Origin: Herbaspirillum autotrophicum | GTDB taxonomy: Bacteria > Pseudomonadota > Gammaproteobacteria > Burkholderiales > Burkholderiaceae_D | Reading direction: 5' to 3' | NCBI RefSeq assembly: GCF_001189915.1 | Contig: NZ_LFLS01000008.1 | Coordinates: forward strand, 1 to 64,000 | Length of the DNA: 64,000 bases | Shown here: positions 1-8,344 of the stretch, piece by piece | Layout of the letters: every line of letters begins with the position of its first letter | Position numbering within the stretch: position 1 is the first letter of the stretch | Made by a program: the position numbers and the translations under genes | The notes under the pieces: generated by a model | The model's input: the letters and a program-made list of their open reading frames with translations, nothing else | What the model was told of the DNA's origin: nothing | Databases searched by the model: none

Positions 1-1
1 A

Positions 2-91
2 ACAAGCGGTATTGCCGGATGGAACCGAGCGCGAAAATTTACCGCTGATAAAGAAAAAGCTGCCGACGCTTTCTCAAGCACCGGCCTGTGA
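2..91 (+). CDS. possible 3' end of an upstream gene (partial)
   Basis: An open frame enters from the window edge and ends at a TGA at 89-91, giving about 29 residues with a mixed charged composition (GWNRARKFTADKEKAADAF). It could be the C-terminus of a gene that begins to the left. Another plus-strand frame is also open to about 158, so the choice is uncertain. No family can be recognised from so short a piece. Confidence 0.25.
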   Translation, partial: TSGIAGWNRARKFTADKEKAADAFSSTGL

Positions 92-509
92 TGACGTCCG
101 CAGCAGTGAAAGCGCTGTTGTCGAGGTTTCCTCCGCGAGCAGCGCCACAGATAAATAGAGGGGATTTGAACGCTGAATCCAGCGTGGCATGCTGGATGAT
201 TTCTTCCGGTGAGCGGGCGTTACTGCTCAGCTACTGCTCCCCGACGGCGGCTGCTCGAAACGCCGACCGCCAGCCGATATAAAACGCAGTGCCTTGAGCG
301 GTGGCACGCAACATCAGCGCAGCAGTCCCGCTGTTGCCAACCTGGCTTGCAACCCGACGGTGTGTTTTCGAAACACCACGGATCAGGTTGCGGTGTATCC
401 TTTCTCGTTTCGGATGGCATGTAAATACTGCAAATGCAGTACGCGTGCGGCGACGTGCCGGCACCGCAGCCATCCAGCCTCACGAAGAAATTTACACAGC
501 GAAGAACAA
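92..509. other. intergenic region upstream of the cupin gene
   Basis: These 418 bases hold only short overlapping open frames on both strands, with no ribosome-binding site and no recognisable protein. I take it as non-coding. The one notable element is the hyphenated palindrome at 426-441, listed separately. Confidence 0.5.
426..441. promoter_or_regulatory. hyphenated palindrome, possible operator
   Basis: The sequence TACTGCA-AA-TGCAGTA is a perfect 7-bp inverted repeat with a 2-bp centre, about 70 bp before the start codon of the cupin gene. It has the size of a dimeric repressor site. No regulator gene lies next to it, so its role is a guess. Confidence 0.3.
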
Positions 510-1469
510 ATGAACCACGAAAAACCCGGCAGCCGGTCATCCCGGATACTGCCGCCCCGGCCGTCATCGGCGGCCATGTCGCCGGCAGACGTGCTGGCCA
601 GAAAGCAGGCGCGGGAACACAAGGATGCGCTGGTGCGCGGCGTTACCTCAATTCAGGAGATGCGGGCGGCGATCAGACAGGCCAGTCGCGAGTTGCCTGC
701 GATTTCTGCGGTGCCACGCCTGCGCTTGCCCGATGCGGCGACATTTCGCATGCGGGCGGCAGCAGGCTTGCCGTTCGTCATCAGCGGGCTGGTCGGCAAA
801 TGGCCGTTGTCGGCCCTGACGCCGCAAACGCTGCGCGACCGCTTTGGCGCGTTGCCCGTGCGCGCGCGCGTGGGTGACTATATCAATACCGCTTTCGCAC
901 CCGACCGGGCGATGCAAGACATGTCGCTGCTGGCCTACCTTGATCTGGTCGCCAATGACACGCAGGACCTGCCGCCGTATCTGGGCAATCTCGAATTGCG
1001 TGAATTGAATGCCTTGTGCCACTGGCCCGCCTGGTTCAAGAAAATGGGGCCGCCGCGTTTTTGGCTCGGTCCGTCAGGGACGGTGACGCCGCTGCACTGC
1101 GACTATGACGACAATATTTTTGCCCAGGTCTGGGGTCGCAAGCGGATTTTCCTGTCCCCGCCCCACCACGATGAATTCCTTTATCCGCGTGAAGCGAATG
1201 CCATTCTCTTCGGTTCGCCGTTCGACCCCGAAGCACCGGATTTCGACAATTTCCCGCTGGCCCGCCAGGCCACCATGATCGAGTGCATCATGCAGCCCGG
1301 TGAACTGCTGTATGTGCCGGCCGGGTGGTACCACCAGGTGCGCGCGCTGACTTTTTCGTTGTCGGCCAACCGCTGGGCGCGAGCACTGCCGCTGGTGCTG
1401 AACGGCGCCACTGCGCTGACGGCCGGTCCGGCCGATCAAGGCCGGATGACCGAAGCCGGTCAAGGTTGA
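510..1469 (+). CDS. JmjC-like cupin (cupin_8) domain protein, putative Fe(II)/2-oxoglutarate hydroxylase
   Basis: This 319-residue protein resembles the cupin_8/JmjC fold of FIH-type protein hydroxylases, which use Fe(II) and 2-oxoglutarate to hydroxylate amino-acid side chains. The iron-binding facial triad is visible as H196-C-D198 (within LHCDYDDN) and the distal H275 (within GWYHQV). A proline/alanine-rich N-terminus of about 70 residues precedes the fold. I start at the ATG at 510; a longer open frame reaches 294 but its extra residues look non-coding. The NTF2-like gene follows 59 bp downstream, perhaps in one transcript. Family membership is fairly sure, but the substrate is unknown. 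Confidence 0.75.
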   Translation: MNHEKPGSRSSRILPPRPSSAAMSPADVLARKQAREHKDALVRGVTSIQEMRAAIRQASRELPAISAVPRLRLPDAATFRMRAAAGLPFVISGLVGKWPLSALTPQTLRDRFGALPVRARVGDYINTAFAPDRAMQDMSLLAYLDLVANDTQDLPPYLGNLELRELNALCHWPAWFKKMGPPRFWLGPSGTVTPLHCDYDDNIFAQVWGRKRIFLSPPHHDEFLYPREANAILFGSPFDPEAPDFDNFPLARQATMIECIMQPGELLYVPAGWYHQVRALTFSLSANRWARALPLVLNGATALTAGPADQGRMTEAGQG

Positions 1470-1528
1470 TGCCGCAACACATGCATAAACAATCACCATC
1501 GCCAATTTCATTTCATGAGGAACATGTA

Positions 1529-1909
1529 ATGCCGGACACCCTGCCTGCTGCCGTTATCCAGCAACAACTCGATGCTTACAACGCAAAAGATCTCGACGCC
1601 TGGCTCGGCACCTATGCACCGGACGCTGAGCAATATACTTTGCACGGGGCACTGCTGGCGCGCGGCCATGCTGACATGCGCGCGCGCATGACAAGCCGCT
1701 TTGCAGAGCCGGATCTGCACGCCCGCCTCCTGTCTCGCAGCGTCATGGGCAACATTGTGGTCGACGTCGAAATCGTTACCCGCAATTTCCCCGAAGGTCG
1801 TGGCACAGTAGAAATGCTGTGCGTGTACGAGGTGGCCAACGGCGTCATCCAAAAAGCGTCGTTCGCCCTGGGAAAGAGCCAGCTCGATGCCCGTCAGGCA
1901 GCGCCATGA
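1529..1909 (+). CDS. NTF2/SnoaL-like domain protein
   Basis: This is a 126-residue protein of the nuclear transport factor 2-like fold, a cone-shaped alpha+beta barrel found in SnoaL cyclases, ketosteroid isomerases and many small enzymes. The pattern AYNAKDLDAWLGTYAPDAE near the N-terminus, followed by a strand-rich half, fits the family and its usual length of 110-140 residues. The start at 1529 is supported by GAGG upstream (atgaggaacatgta). It lies just downstream of the cupin hydroxylase gene on the same strand and may share its transcript. No catalytic residues can be assigned with confidence. Confidence 0.65.
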   Translation: MPDTLPAAVIQQQLDAYNAKDLDAWLGTYAPDAEQYTLHGALLARGHADMRARMTSRFAEPDLHARLLSRSVMGNIVVDVEIVTRNFPEGRGTVEMLCVYEVANGVIQKASFALGKSQLDARQAAP

Positions 1910-1953
1910 ACGTATCGGCGGACGGCTGCTGACGCTGCCCCATCCTGGCAACC

Positions 1954-2847
1954 TTATACAGAACGGTATTGCATCCGTTCCAGATCGGCAATCAGGCCCG
2001 GCCCGCCCGGATGCCAGCCCAGCCAGTCCTGCGTGTTGGCACCGGACGCCGGCAAGTCCCGCCGGACAAAATCGCTGAGCCAGCCGAAATGCGCTGGCGC
2101 TTCGTCTTCAGAAAGACTGACCAGCGGCACTTGCAAACCGCGTCCGATGACTTCGGCAATATCCCGCAGCGCAATCCCCTCTTCCGCGACGGCATGGTAG
2201 CGACGGCCGGCTTGCTGTTTCTCCACCGCCAGCCGGTAGAGCCGGGCGACGTCGCTGATGTGCACCGCCGGCCAGCGGTTGCGGCCGTCGCCGACAAATG
2301 CCGCCACGCCTTTTTCGCGTGCCAGTGCAATCAGCGGACTGATGAGACCTTGCTTCACGGAATCGTGCACCTGCGGCAAACGCACTACCGAGACATTCAC
2401 GCCGCAGCCGGCAAGCGCCACGCCGGCCAGCTCCGATGCCTTGCGCGGATTCGGATGAGCGGGATTGAAGTTGTCTTCAGTCGCCGGCTGACCTGACGTG
2501 ATGGCGCCCATACCGGTAGTCGAGGTAACGATCAGGGGACGATTGCTGCCCATCAGTGCGGAACCCATCGCTTCGATGACTTGCCGGTCGGTTTCGCAAT
2601 TGGCAGCGAACTGCGAGAAGTCGTGATTGAAGGCGGTATGAATGACGCCATCCGCTGCCGCAGCGCCACGCCGCAGACTGTCCAGGTCGTCCAGATCACC
2701 GCGAACCACTGCTGCGCCGGCCGCGATCAGCGCCTGCGCACCGGCTTCCGAACGGGTCAATCCGCGTACCTGATGGCCGGCCTGAATGAGTTCGGTGACG
2801 ATGGCGGAACCAATGAAACCGGTCGCGCCGGTAAGAAAAATACGCAT
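1954..2847 (-). CDS. NAD(P)-binding short-chain dehydrogenase/epimerase family oxidoreductase
   Basis: This 297-residue protein has an N-terminal Rossmann fold with the extended-SDR motif TGATGFIG at residues 6-13 and an acidic D-L-D-D-L pattern after strand 3, as in NmrA/epimerase-like SDRs. The C-terminal half is that of 'SDR family oxidoreductases' often annotated as 3-beta-HSD-like. The start at 2847 is preceded by AAGGTGA; the longer frame to 2931 would overlap the regulator's leader. It is transcribed divergently from the AraC-type gene at 2973, which probably controls it. The substrate is unknown; likely a small carbonyl or a detoxification substrate. Confidence 0.75.
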   Translation of the reverse strand: MRIFLTGATGFIGSAIVTELIQAGHQVRGLTRSEAGAQALIAAGAAVVRGDLDDLDSLRRGAAAADGVIHTAFNHDFSQFAANCETDRQVIEAMGSALMGSNRPLIVTSTTGMGAITSGQPATEDNFNPAHPNPRKASELAGVALAGCGVNVSVVRLPQVHDSVKQGLISPLIALAREKGVAAFVGDGRNRWPAVHISDVARLYRLAVEKQQAGRRYHAVAEEGIALRDIAEVIGRGLQVPLVSLSEDEAPAHFGWLSDFVRRDLPASGANTQDWLGWHPGGPGLIADLERMQYRSV

Positions 2848-2972
2848 GTTGCATTCACCTTTGCTTGAGTTGAGGACGAACGCCGCCGTCCGGCAACACT
2901 GAATATAGGCGCTTGTCGCGATACCATCCATGCGATAAAGTCCGCATTATTAGCGCAATCGTCCGGAGATAT

Positions 2973-3962
2973 ATGGATCCGCTGTCAGAAGTGCTGGCCC
3001 TGTTCAAACCACGCAGTTATGTCGCCGGCGGTGTCGCCATTGACGGCGGCATGGCGATCCGGTGGCCGCAACATGCCGGCATCAAGTGTTACGCCGTGGT
3101 GTCCGGCCAATGCTGGTTATCGGTGGCAGGCGTTGCCGAAACGGTGCTGCTCACGGCTGGCGATTGTTATCTGTTGCCGCCCGGCGCACCGTTCCGGCTG
3201 GCGACCGATTTGTCGGCAACGCCGGTCGATTTCCAGACGCTGCGCGCAAAGTGGAAAGCCGCATCAGGCAGCGAGAGCGTCAGCGAACATGACGGCGGTT
3301 GCTATCTGGTTGGCGGCCACTTCGTGCTGACCGGCAGTCATGCCGACTTCCTGTTGAGCGCGCTGGCCCCCATCGTGCATATCCGCAAAGAATCGGACAA
3401 GGCGGCCATGCGCTGGTCGCTGGAACGCATGCAAGAAGAAGTGCGCCATCCGCAACCGGGCGCATCACTGATTACGCAACAACTCGCTTACATGATGCTG
3501 GTGCAGGCATTGCGGCTGCATCTGGCGGATGGCGCACAGGAAGGTGTCGGCTGGCTGTTCGCACTGGCAGATAAACAGATGGGTGCCGCCATCCGCGGCA
3601 TGCATGATGATCCCGGACGCAAGTGGACCTTGCAGACTCTGGCACAACATGTCGGCATGTCGAGATCGGTCTTCGCGCTGCGCTTCAAACAGACGGTCGG
3701 AACCACACCGATGGAATACCTGACACGCTGGCGCATGCTGCTGGCCGGCGAGCGGCTGAAGAATTCATGCGAATCCACGTCGGCCATCGCGCTGTCACTC
3801 GGCTATGAATCCGAAAGTGCCTTTGGCAAAGCCTTCAAAAAAGTGATGCGGTGTACGCCAAGGGAGCATGGGCGCAATGCCGGAACTCAATCCGTTGCAT
3901 TCGCCGCCACCGATGCCAGTGGCAATGATCATGCAATGGGGGCGGCAGTTTCCCTGTCATGA
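2973..3962 (+). CDS. AraC family transcriptional regulator with N-terminal cupin domain
   Basis: This 329-residue protein has an N-terminal cupin_6-type ligand-binding half (VSGQCWLSVAG...LPPGAPFRL) and a C-terminal pair of helix-turn-helix motifs typical of AraC/XylS (AQHVGMSRSVFALRFKQTVG; AIALSLGYESESAFGKAFKK). The ATG at 2973 follows GGAG; an upstream in-frame start at 2913 is less likely. The gene is divergent from the SDR gene with a 125-bp shared promoter region, the usual place for an AraC regulator to control its neighbour and itself. AraC-cupin_6/SDR pairs are common in proteobacteria. Confidence 0.85.
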   Translation: MDPLSEVLALFKPRSYVAGGVAIDGGMAIRWPQHAGIKCYAVVSGQCWLSVAGVAETVLLTAGDCYLLPPGAPFRLATDLSATPVDFQTLRAKWKAASGSESVSEHDGGCYLVGGHFVLTGSHADFLLSALAPIVHIRKESDKAAMRWSLERMQEEVRHPQPGASLITQQLAYMMLVQALRLHLADGAQEGVGWLFALADKQMGAAIRGMHDDPGRKWTLQTLAQHVGMSRSVFALRFKQTVGTTPMEYLTRWRMLLAGERLKNSCESTSAIALSLGYESESAFGKAFKKVMRCTPREHGRNAGTQSVAFAATDASGNDHAMGAAVSLS

Positions 3963-4073
3963 GAAGCGCTGCCGGTTCATCCTCGGGAGTGGCATCGACG
4001 CTCGGTTGATGTTCTTTGATCCTTGCTGAATTCTGGTACTGCATTGCCACCGCAGAGGTCGACGCCAGCGTGT

Positions 4074-4712
4074 TCAGACGTAAGGCGTACTGGCCATTGC
4101 CGTTTGCAGGCCGGCGCTGCCTTTATCGACAATCGCAAGAAAGACCGCTTTCGCCTGCGCCGTATCCTGTCCCTGGCGAAACGTCCGGTGGCCTTCGATC
4201 AAGGCCACGGTCCACGTCGCCAGCAACAGGCTGGCCGCCAGATGCGCGGCGGCATCCGTGGCTTCGCGCCCGGCACCGTCGGCCAGCGCCACCGCGACGA
4301 CTTGCGCAATCTCGTCACGAATCGCGCGGGCCCGGGCCTTGAGCGTTTCGCTGCGCTCGATGGTCTCGATGAAGCCCTGGCTGTCGGCGGAAAACCGGAC
4401 ATAAGGGCTGCCTTCCGCCACCAGGCGATGGGCCAGCAGGCGCAACGTTTCGATTGGCGCGACGCCCGGCTCCGATTGCTGCAATGCTGCGCGCAACATG
4501 TCGCGCCCCTCTTCGTCGCGGTCGAAGAACATGTCCTCCTTGCGCGGAAAGTGATTGAACACCGTCATGCGCCCGACATCGGCAGCACTCGCGATCTCGT
4601 CCACCGTTACCCGGTCAAAACCGCGCTCCAGAAAAAGGCGCGTGGCGGCGGTCGAAATGCATTGCCGGATGGCAATGCGTTTGCGGGATCGGAGGTCGGA
4701 TGGGGTTGTCAT
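4074..4712 (-). CDS. TetR/AcrR family transcriptional repressor
   Basis: This 212-residue protein has the TetR N-terminal HTH near residues 15-60 (LFLERGFDRVTVDEIASAADVGRMTVFNHF, with the conserved F-x-H/Y-F end) followed by an all-helical ligand-binding half. The start at 4712 is chosen because a longer frame to 4748 would run into the first operator palindrome. It is divergent from the MFS efflux gene at 4955, and the shared region carries two copies of a palindromic site. By analogy with other TetR/efflux pairs it should repress both genes until an inducer binds. Confidence 0.85.
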   Translation of the reverse strand: MTTPSDLRSRKRIAIRQCISTAATRLFLERGFDRVTVDEIASAADVGRMTVFNHFPRKEDMFFDRDEEGRDMLRAALQQSEPGVAPIETLRLLAHRLVAEGSPYVRFSADSQGFIETIERSETLKARARAIRDEIAQVVAVALADGAGREATDAAAHLAASLLLATWTVALIEGHRTFRQGQDTAQAKAVFLAIVDKGSAGLQTAMASTPYV

Positions 4713-4729
4713 GTGGCGATGATGCCACG

Positions 4730-4747
4730 TTTCATGTACTGAGTACA
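4730..4747. promoter_or_regulatory. TetR operator copy 1
   Basis: TTTCATGTACTGAGTACA contains the perfect odd palindrome TGTACT-G-AGTACA at 4735-4747. The identical 18-mer recurs at 4805-4822. It lies just upstream of the TetR start codon, where binding would give autorepression. Confidence 0.6.
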
Positions 4748-4804
4748 CTATTTCACATGAAAGATGAAATAACCGATTGATGGCGTATCGGACTTGCGAT
4801 TACA

Positions 4805-4822
4805 TTTCATGTACTGAGTACA
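4805..4822. promoter_or_regulatory. TetR operator copy 2
   Basis: A second exact copy of TTTCATGTACTGAGTACA, start-to-start 75 bp from the first, with the palindrome TGTACTGAGTACA at 4810-4822. A partial inverted copy (GTACATGAAA) follows at 4835-4844. The spacing and the pair arrangement fit control of both divergent promoters. Confidence 0.6.
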
Positions 4823-4954
4823 TATTGGAATCAAGTACATGAAACAACACACTGAGATTATCGTCACCAACACCGGACCGGTCCGACTACCGGCCACGAT
4901 CACGCTGACTTCAGACCGCGTTCGTTCCGGCAACAACACGGAGCACCGCGCACC

Positions 4955-6199
4955 ATGATCATTTCACCCCCCTCCAGATCCGCCACCAACCGTCCGCTGA
5001 TCGTCATCTTCGCCACCATTGCACTGGATGCGGTTGGCATCGGCCTGATCTTTCCGATTCTGCCGGCACTGCTGCGAGATATCACCCACACGGACAACGT
5101 CGCTGCCGCCATCGGCATCATGATGGCGCTCTACGCCTGCATGCAATTCATCTTCGCGCCGCTGCTCGGTTCGCTCAGCGACCGGCTGGGCCGGCGCCCG
5201 GTGCTGCTGATCTCGCTCGCCGGCAGCGCCATCAACTACGTCTTCCTGGCCTGTGCGCCCAATCTCTGGATGTTGCTGCTGGGCCGTGCCATTGCCGGCC
5301 TGACGAGCGCCAACACCTCGGTGGCGACCGCCTATATCACCGATATTTCCAGCGCAGACAAACGCGCGCGTCGCTTCGGCCTCGCCAACGCCATGTTCGG
5401 TATCGGCTTCATCGTCGGTCCCGTGCTCGGCGGCGCTCTTGGTGACTATTGGCTGCGGCTGCCCTTCATTGCGGCGGCGCTGCTGAATGGCGGCAATCTG
5501 CTGCTGGCGTTGCTGATGCTGCCGGAATCCCGCACCCCGACCCGGGCGCAAACCGACTTCGCGGCGCTCAACCCGTTGCGGCACTTGCGTTGGGTCGGCT
5601 CGGTGAAAAGCCTGCTGCCGATCACCATCATCTTCTTCAGCTTCAGCGCCGCCGGCGAAGTCTATGGCACCTGCTGGGCGCTGTGGGGCGCCGATACCTT
5701 CCAATGGAACGGCCTCTCCATCGGCCTGTCGCTCGGCGCCTTTGGTGTCTGCCAGACGCTGGCGCAAGCCTTCCTTCCCGGTCCCGCCGTGAAACTGCTC
5801 GGCGAACGCGCGACCATTCTGGCCGGGGTCGCCAGCGCCAGCATTGCCTTGATCGTGATGGCCTTCGCCACCCGGAGCTGGATGATTTTTGCCATCATGC
5901 CGGTGTTCGCGCTCGGCGGCATCGGCGCACCGGCCCTGCAATCGCTGGCGACGCGCCTGGTTGACGAGAATCAGCAGGGGCAGTTTCAAGGCGTACTGGC
6001 ATCCGCCGTGAGCCTGGCGTCGATCATCTGCCCGCTGGCATTCTCCGGCGTTTATTTCGTGGTCAGGGAACAATGGCCGGGCGCGATCTGGCTGTCGGCG
6101 CTGGTCGTGTACGCCGCCATCGTGCCGTTGGTGTTCGGCTTGCGTTTCAAGAATGCCACGGTGGCAGCGACAAGCCAGCGCCCCGTTTTGCCGCCATGA
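4955..6199 (+). CDS. MFS efflux transporter, TCR/Tet (DHA1) family
   Basis: This 414-residue, 12-helix major facilitator is closest to the TetA/TCR group. Motif D1 is visible near residues 24-40 (LDAVGIGLIFPILPALL), motif A in loop 2-3 (GSLSDRLGRRP) and motif C-like GFIVGPVLGG in helix 5, all typical of drug/H+ antiporters. Length matches TetA (about 400). GGAG precedes the start. The divergent TetR repressor and tandem palindromes make it an inducible efflux system. Resistance to tetracycline itself is not implied; many chromosomal members export other amphiphiles. Confidence 0.85.
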   Translation: MIISPPSRSATNRPLIVIFATIALDAVGIGLIFPILPALLRDITHTDNVAAAIGIMMALYACMQFIFAPLLGSLSDRLGRRPVLLISLAGSAINYVFLACAPNLWMLLLGRAIAGLTSANTSVATAYITDISSADKRARRFGLANAMFGIGFIVGPVLGGALGDYWLRLPFIAAALLNGGNLLLALLMLPESRTPTRAQTDFAALNPLRHLRWVGSVKSLLPITIIFFSFSAAGEVYGTCWALWGADTFQWNGLSIGLSLGAFGVCQTLAQAFLPGPAVKLLGERATILAGVASASIALIVMAFATRSWMIFAIMPVFALGGIGAPALQSLATRLVDENQQGQFQGVLASAVSLASIICPLAFSGVYFVVREQWPGAIWLSALVVYAAIVPLVFGLRFKNATVAATSQRPVLPP

Positions 6200-6410
6200 C
6201 CTTCGTTGGCAAACGTCACCACTGTTGTATTTTTAGCGCCTTTTCTGAAGCGCTCACAGCAGACGCTGCGGAGCTGTTTCTGTTGCTTCGCGGGCATGAT
6301 AGAGTTACTGCCGCTGGCAAACGGCCGCGCTTTCTTGCCGCCAGACCTGCCCCGGGAGATCCACGCCGGCAGACCGGCAGCACTTCCTTGATTCGATGAG
6401 GCAACACGGT

Positions 6411-6944
6411 ATGAAAAGAATAACAAGCACGCTGTCGGCGTTGGTATTTCTGGCCGCATTCGCTGGTTGCGCCTATCAGGAACCAGCCAAAGATGAACCG
6501 CAGGCGACGCTGCACATCATCACCAATCTGCCGCATTTGTCGACCGCCGGATGGATGCTTTATGGCGATGCCGAATGCCAGACCGATCAGGCGATGCTGG
6601 GCGCATTCAGCAAACTGTATGCCGGCGACAAGCGGATACAACTGCGCGCCAATGAAAAGCGCTATCTGCGCGTGAATGCATCTTCCAACGCCGGCGTCGG
6701 AAGTCCGGAGGAATGCCTGAAAAATACCCGCGAAACAAGGTGCACCAAAACCGATATGTGTACGGCTGAGTTTGAGGTCGTCCCGGTCGCCGGCAAAGTC
6801 TACCGCGCCGAACTGATCGGCACCGGCCATCAGTGCGAAGTGCGCATTACGGATGAAAACACAGGCGAAGTACAGCAGGATATTCGCCGGATTCCGCTTC
6901 AGAGCGGATGCATGTCGGCAAAGTGGAAACCTAAAAATCAGTAA
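6411..6944 (+). CDS. cysteine-rich putative lipoprotein
   Basis: This 177-residue protein begins with a lipoprotein signal (MKRITSTLSALVFLAAFAGC, lipobox A-F-A-G-C with Cys at 20). The mature part has six further cysteines (in AEC, EEC, TRC, DMC, HQC, SGC), enough for three disulfides. No enzyme motif is seen. The region GKVYRAELIGTGHQCEVRITDENTG looks like a small beta-rich domain. The start at 6411 is preceded by GAGG. It stands alone between the MFS gene and the convergent binding-protein operon. The function is unknown. Confidence 0.65.
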   Translation: MKRITSTLSALVFLAAFAGCAYQEPAKDEPQATLHIITNLPHLSTAGWMLYGDAECQTDQAMLGAFSKLYAGDKRIQLRANEKRYLRVNASSNAGVGSPEECLKNTRETRCTKTDMCTAEFEVVPVAGKVYRAELIGTGHQCEVRITDENTGEVQQDIRRIPLQSGCMSAKWKPKNQ

Positions 6945-6993
6945 CACGCGGACTTGCCGGAGCGGCTCCACGCCCGGCGTCAGCAATCCGTTT

Positions 6994-7032
6994 TGAAAAA
7001 AAGGCCTGCAACATCATCTGTTGCAGGCCTTT
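6994..7032 (-). terminator. rho-independent terminator of the vanAB-SBP operon
   Basis: A perfect 14-bp inverted repeat (AAAGGCCTGCAACA at 7000-7013 and its complement at 7019-7032, 5-nt loop) is followed on the minus strand by a run of seven T. It lies 20 bp beyond the stop of the minus-strand binding-protein gene. Confidence 0.85.
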
Positions 7033-7052
7033 GCATTTCCAATGCGCCTGGA

Positions 7053-8240
7053 TCAGACGCCCGGATCCTTGAAGTGTTCAACCTTGTCAAACTCGATGTT
7101 GTACATGCCGCCGTTGACCATTTCGGCTTTGCGGATGTAGACGTTTTGCACCATGTCGCGGGTTTCCGCATCGATCGATACCGGTCCGCGCACGCTGGTC
7201 CAGGCCATGCCTTTCATCGCTGCCAGCAACTTGTCGCCATCGCTGTCGCCGCCGGTTTTCTTGAGCGCCTGATACAACAGATGCATGCCGTCATAGCCGC
7301 CGACCGAGTGGAAGTTGGGGCGCATGCCCTTGTTCATCTTGCTGAAGTTGGTGACATATTCCTTGTTTTCCGGCGACGGGTGTGCGGCGGAATAATGATG
7401 GCTGCTGACCACGCCGGTAGCAGCGGCGCCGATGCTGGCCATCAAATCGTCATCCAGCACGTCGCCGGTACAGATCAGGCGAATGCCGGCCGCCGCCAGA
7501 CCGCGCTCGGTAAACTGTTTGAGCACTGCCGCACCTTCACCGGACGGCACGAAGACAAACAAGGCTTCCGGCTTGGCATCCTTGACGCGTTGCAGGAACG
7601 GCGCGTAGTCAGGATTGCGCAATGGCGCGCGCAAGGTTTCGACAACCTTGCCACCAGCTTCGGTGAAGCGCTTGACGAATACCTTTTCAGCATCGATGCC
7701 GGGACCGTAATCGCTGACGAAGGTCACCACATTCCTGATCTTGTTCCTGGCCGCCCATTCCGCCAGCGGGGCCGTGATTTGCGGCACGGTAAAGCCGCTG
7801 CGCACGATGTACGGCGAACGTTGCGGAATGATGGAAGTGGCGGCTGCCATCACGATCATCGGTACCTTGCCTTGCGTGGCAACCGGTGCGGCGGCAAATG
7901 CCAGCGGCGTCAAACCGAAGCCGGCCAATACCTGCACCTTGTCGCGCGACACCAGCTCCTGCGCCAGACGCTTGGTGACATCCGGCGACAAGCCGCCATC
8001 GTCCTTGAGAATGATTTCAACCTGGCGACCCGCGACGGTTTCGCCGAATTTTTGCTGATACAGTTTGACGGCGGCGTCAATCTGCTTGCCGGTGGACGCG
8101 AACGGTCCGGACATCGGCACAATCAACCCGACTTTCAAGGGCTCCGCGGCAAATGCAACCGTCGGCAACAAACCTGCTGTCAGCGTTGCGGCTCCCCCCA
8201 GCAATACCTTGCGGCGCATGTCATTTACTTGATTTGGCAT
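7053..8240 (-). CDS. LivJ-type periplasmic substrate-binding protein of the vanAB cluster
   Basis: This 395-residue type I periplasmic-binding protein (Peripla_BP_6) delivers a ligand to a branched-chain amino acid-type (HAAT) ABC transporter. The mature part opens with LKVGLIVPMSGPFASTGKQ, the usual first strand. The leader carries twin arginines (MRRKVLLGG) ahead of a hydrophobic stretch ending AFAAE, so Tat export is possible. The start at 8240 is preceded by a GAGAG sequence. It is the last gene of the vanA-vanB-SBP unit, with a terminator after it. It is clearly paralogous to the binding proteins at 12415 and 25256. An aromatic acid ligand such as vanillate is inferred from context. Confidence 0.85.
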   Translation of the reverse strand: MPNQVNDMRRKVLLGGAATLTAGLLPTVAFAAEPLKVGLIVPMSGPFASTGKQIDAAVKLYQQKFGETVAGRQVEIILKDDGGLSPDVTKRLAQELVSRDKVQVLAGFGLTPLAFAAAPVATQGKVPMIVMAAATSIIPQRSPYIVRSGFTVPQITAPLAEWAARNKIRNVVTFVSDYGPGIDAEKVFVKRFTEAGGKVVETLRAPLRNPDYAPFLQRVKDAKPEALFVFVPSGEGAAVLKQFTERGLAAAGIRLICTGDVLDDDLMASIGAAATGVVSSHHYSAAHPSPENKEYVTNFSKMNKGMRPNFHSVGGYDGMHLLYQALKKTGGDSDGDKLLAAMKGMAWTSVRGPVSIDAETRDMVQNVYIRKAEMVNGGMYNIEFDKVEHFKDPGV

Positions 8241-8344
8241 AGTCGTCTCTCTTCTCGTTATAGGATGGCTTTCAGAACGCATTTCATCAATACCGCACGG
8301 TGTTGTTCATGAAATGCATTCCAGCCAGTTGCAAAAATTCTTTC

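Noticed and set aside
220-567. Overlapping minus- and plus-strand open frames in the left intergenic region
   Set aside because: No ribosome-binding site, biased low-complexity residues and mutual overlap; most likely chance frames in GC-rich DNA.
4964-6073. 369-residue minus-strand open frame inside the MFS gene
   Set aside because: Antisense shadow of a clear transporter: composition is Gln/Arg/His/Gly rich with no domain, as typical for the opposite strand of GC-rich membrane genes.
6954-8312. 452-residue plus-strand open frame over the vanAB-linked binding protein
   Set aside because: Antisense of a well supported Peripla_BP_6 gene; no start signal and no recognisable fold.
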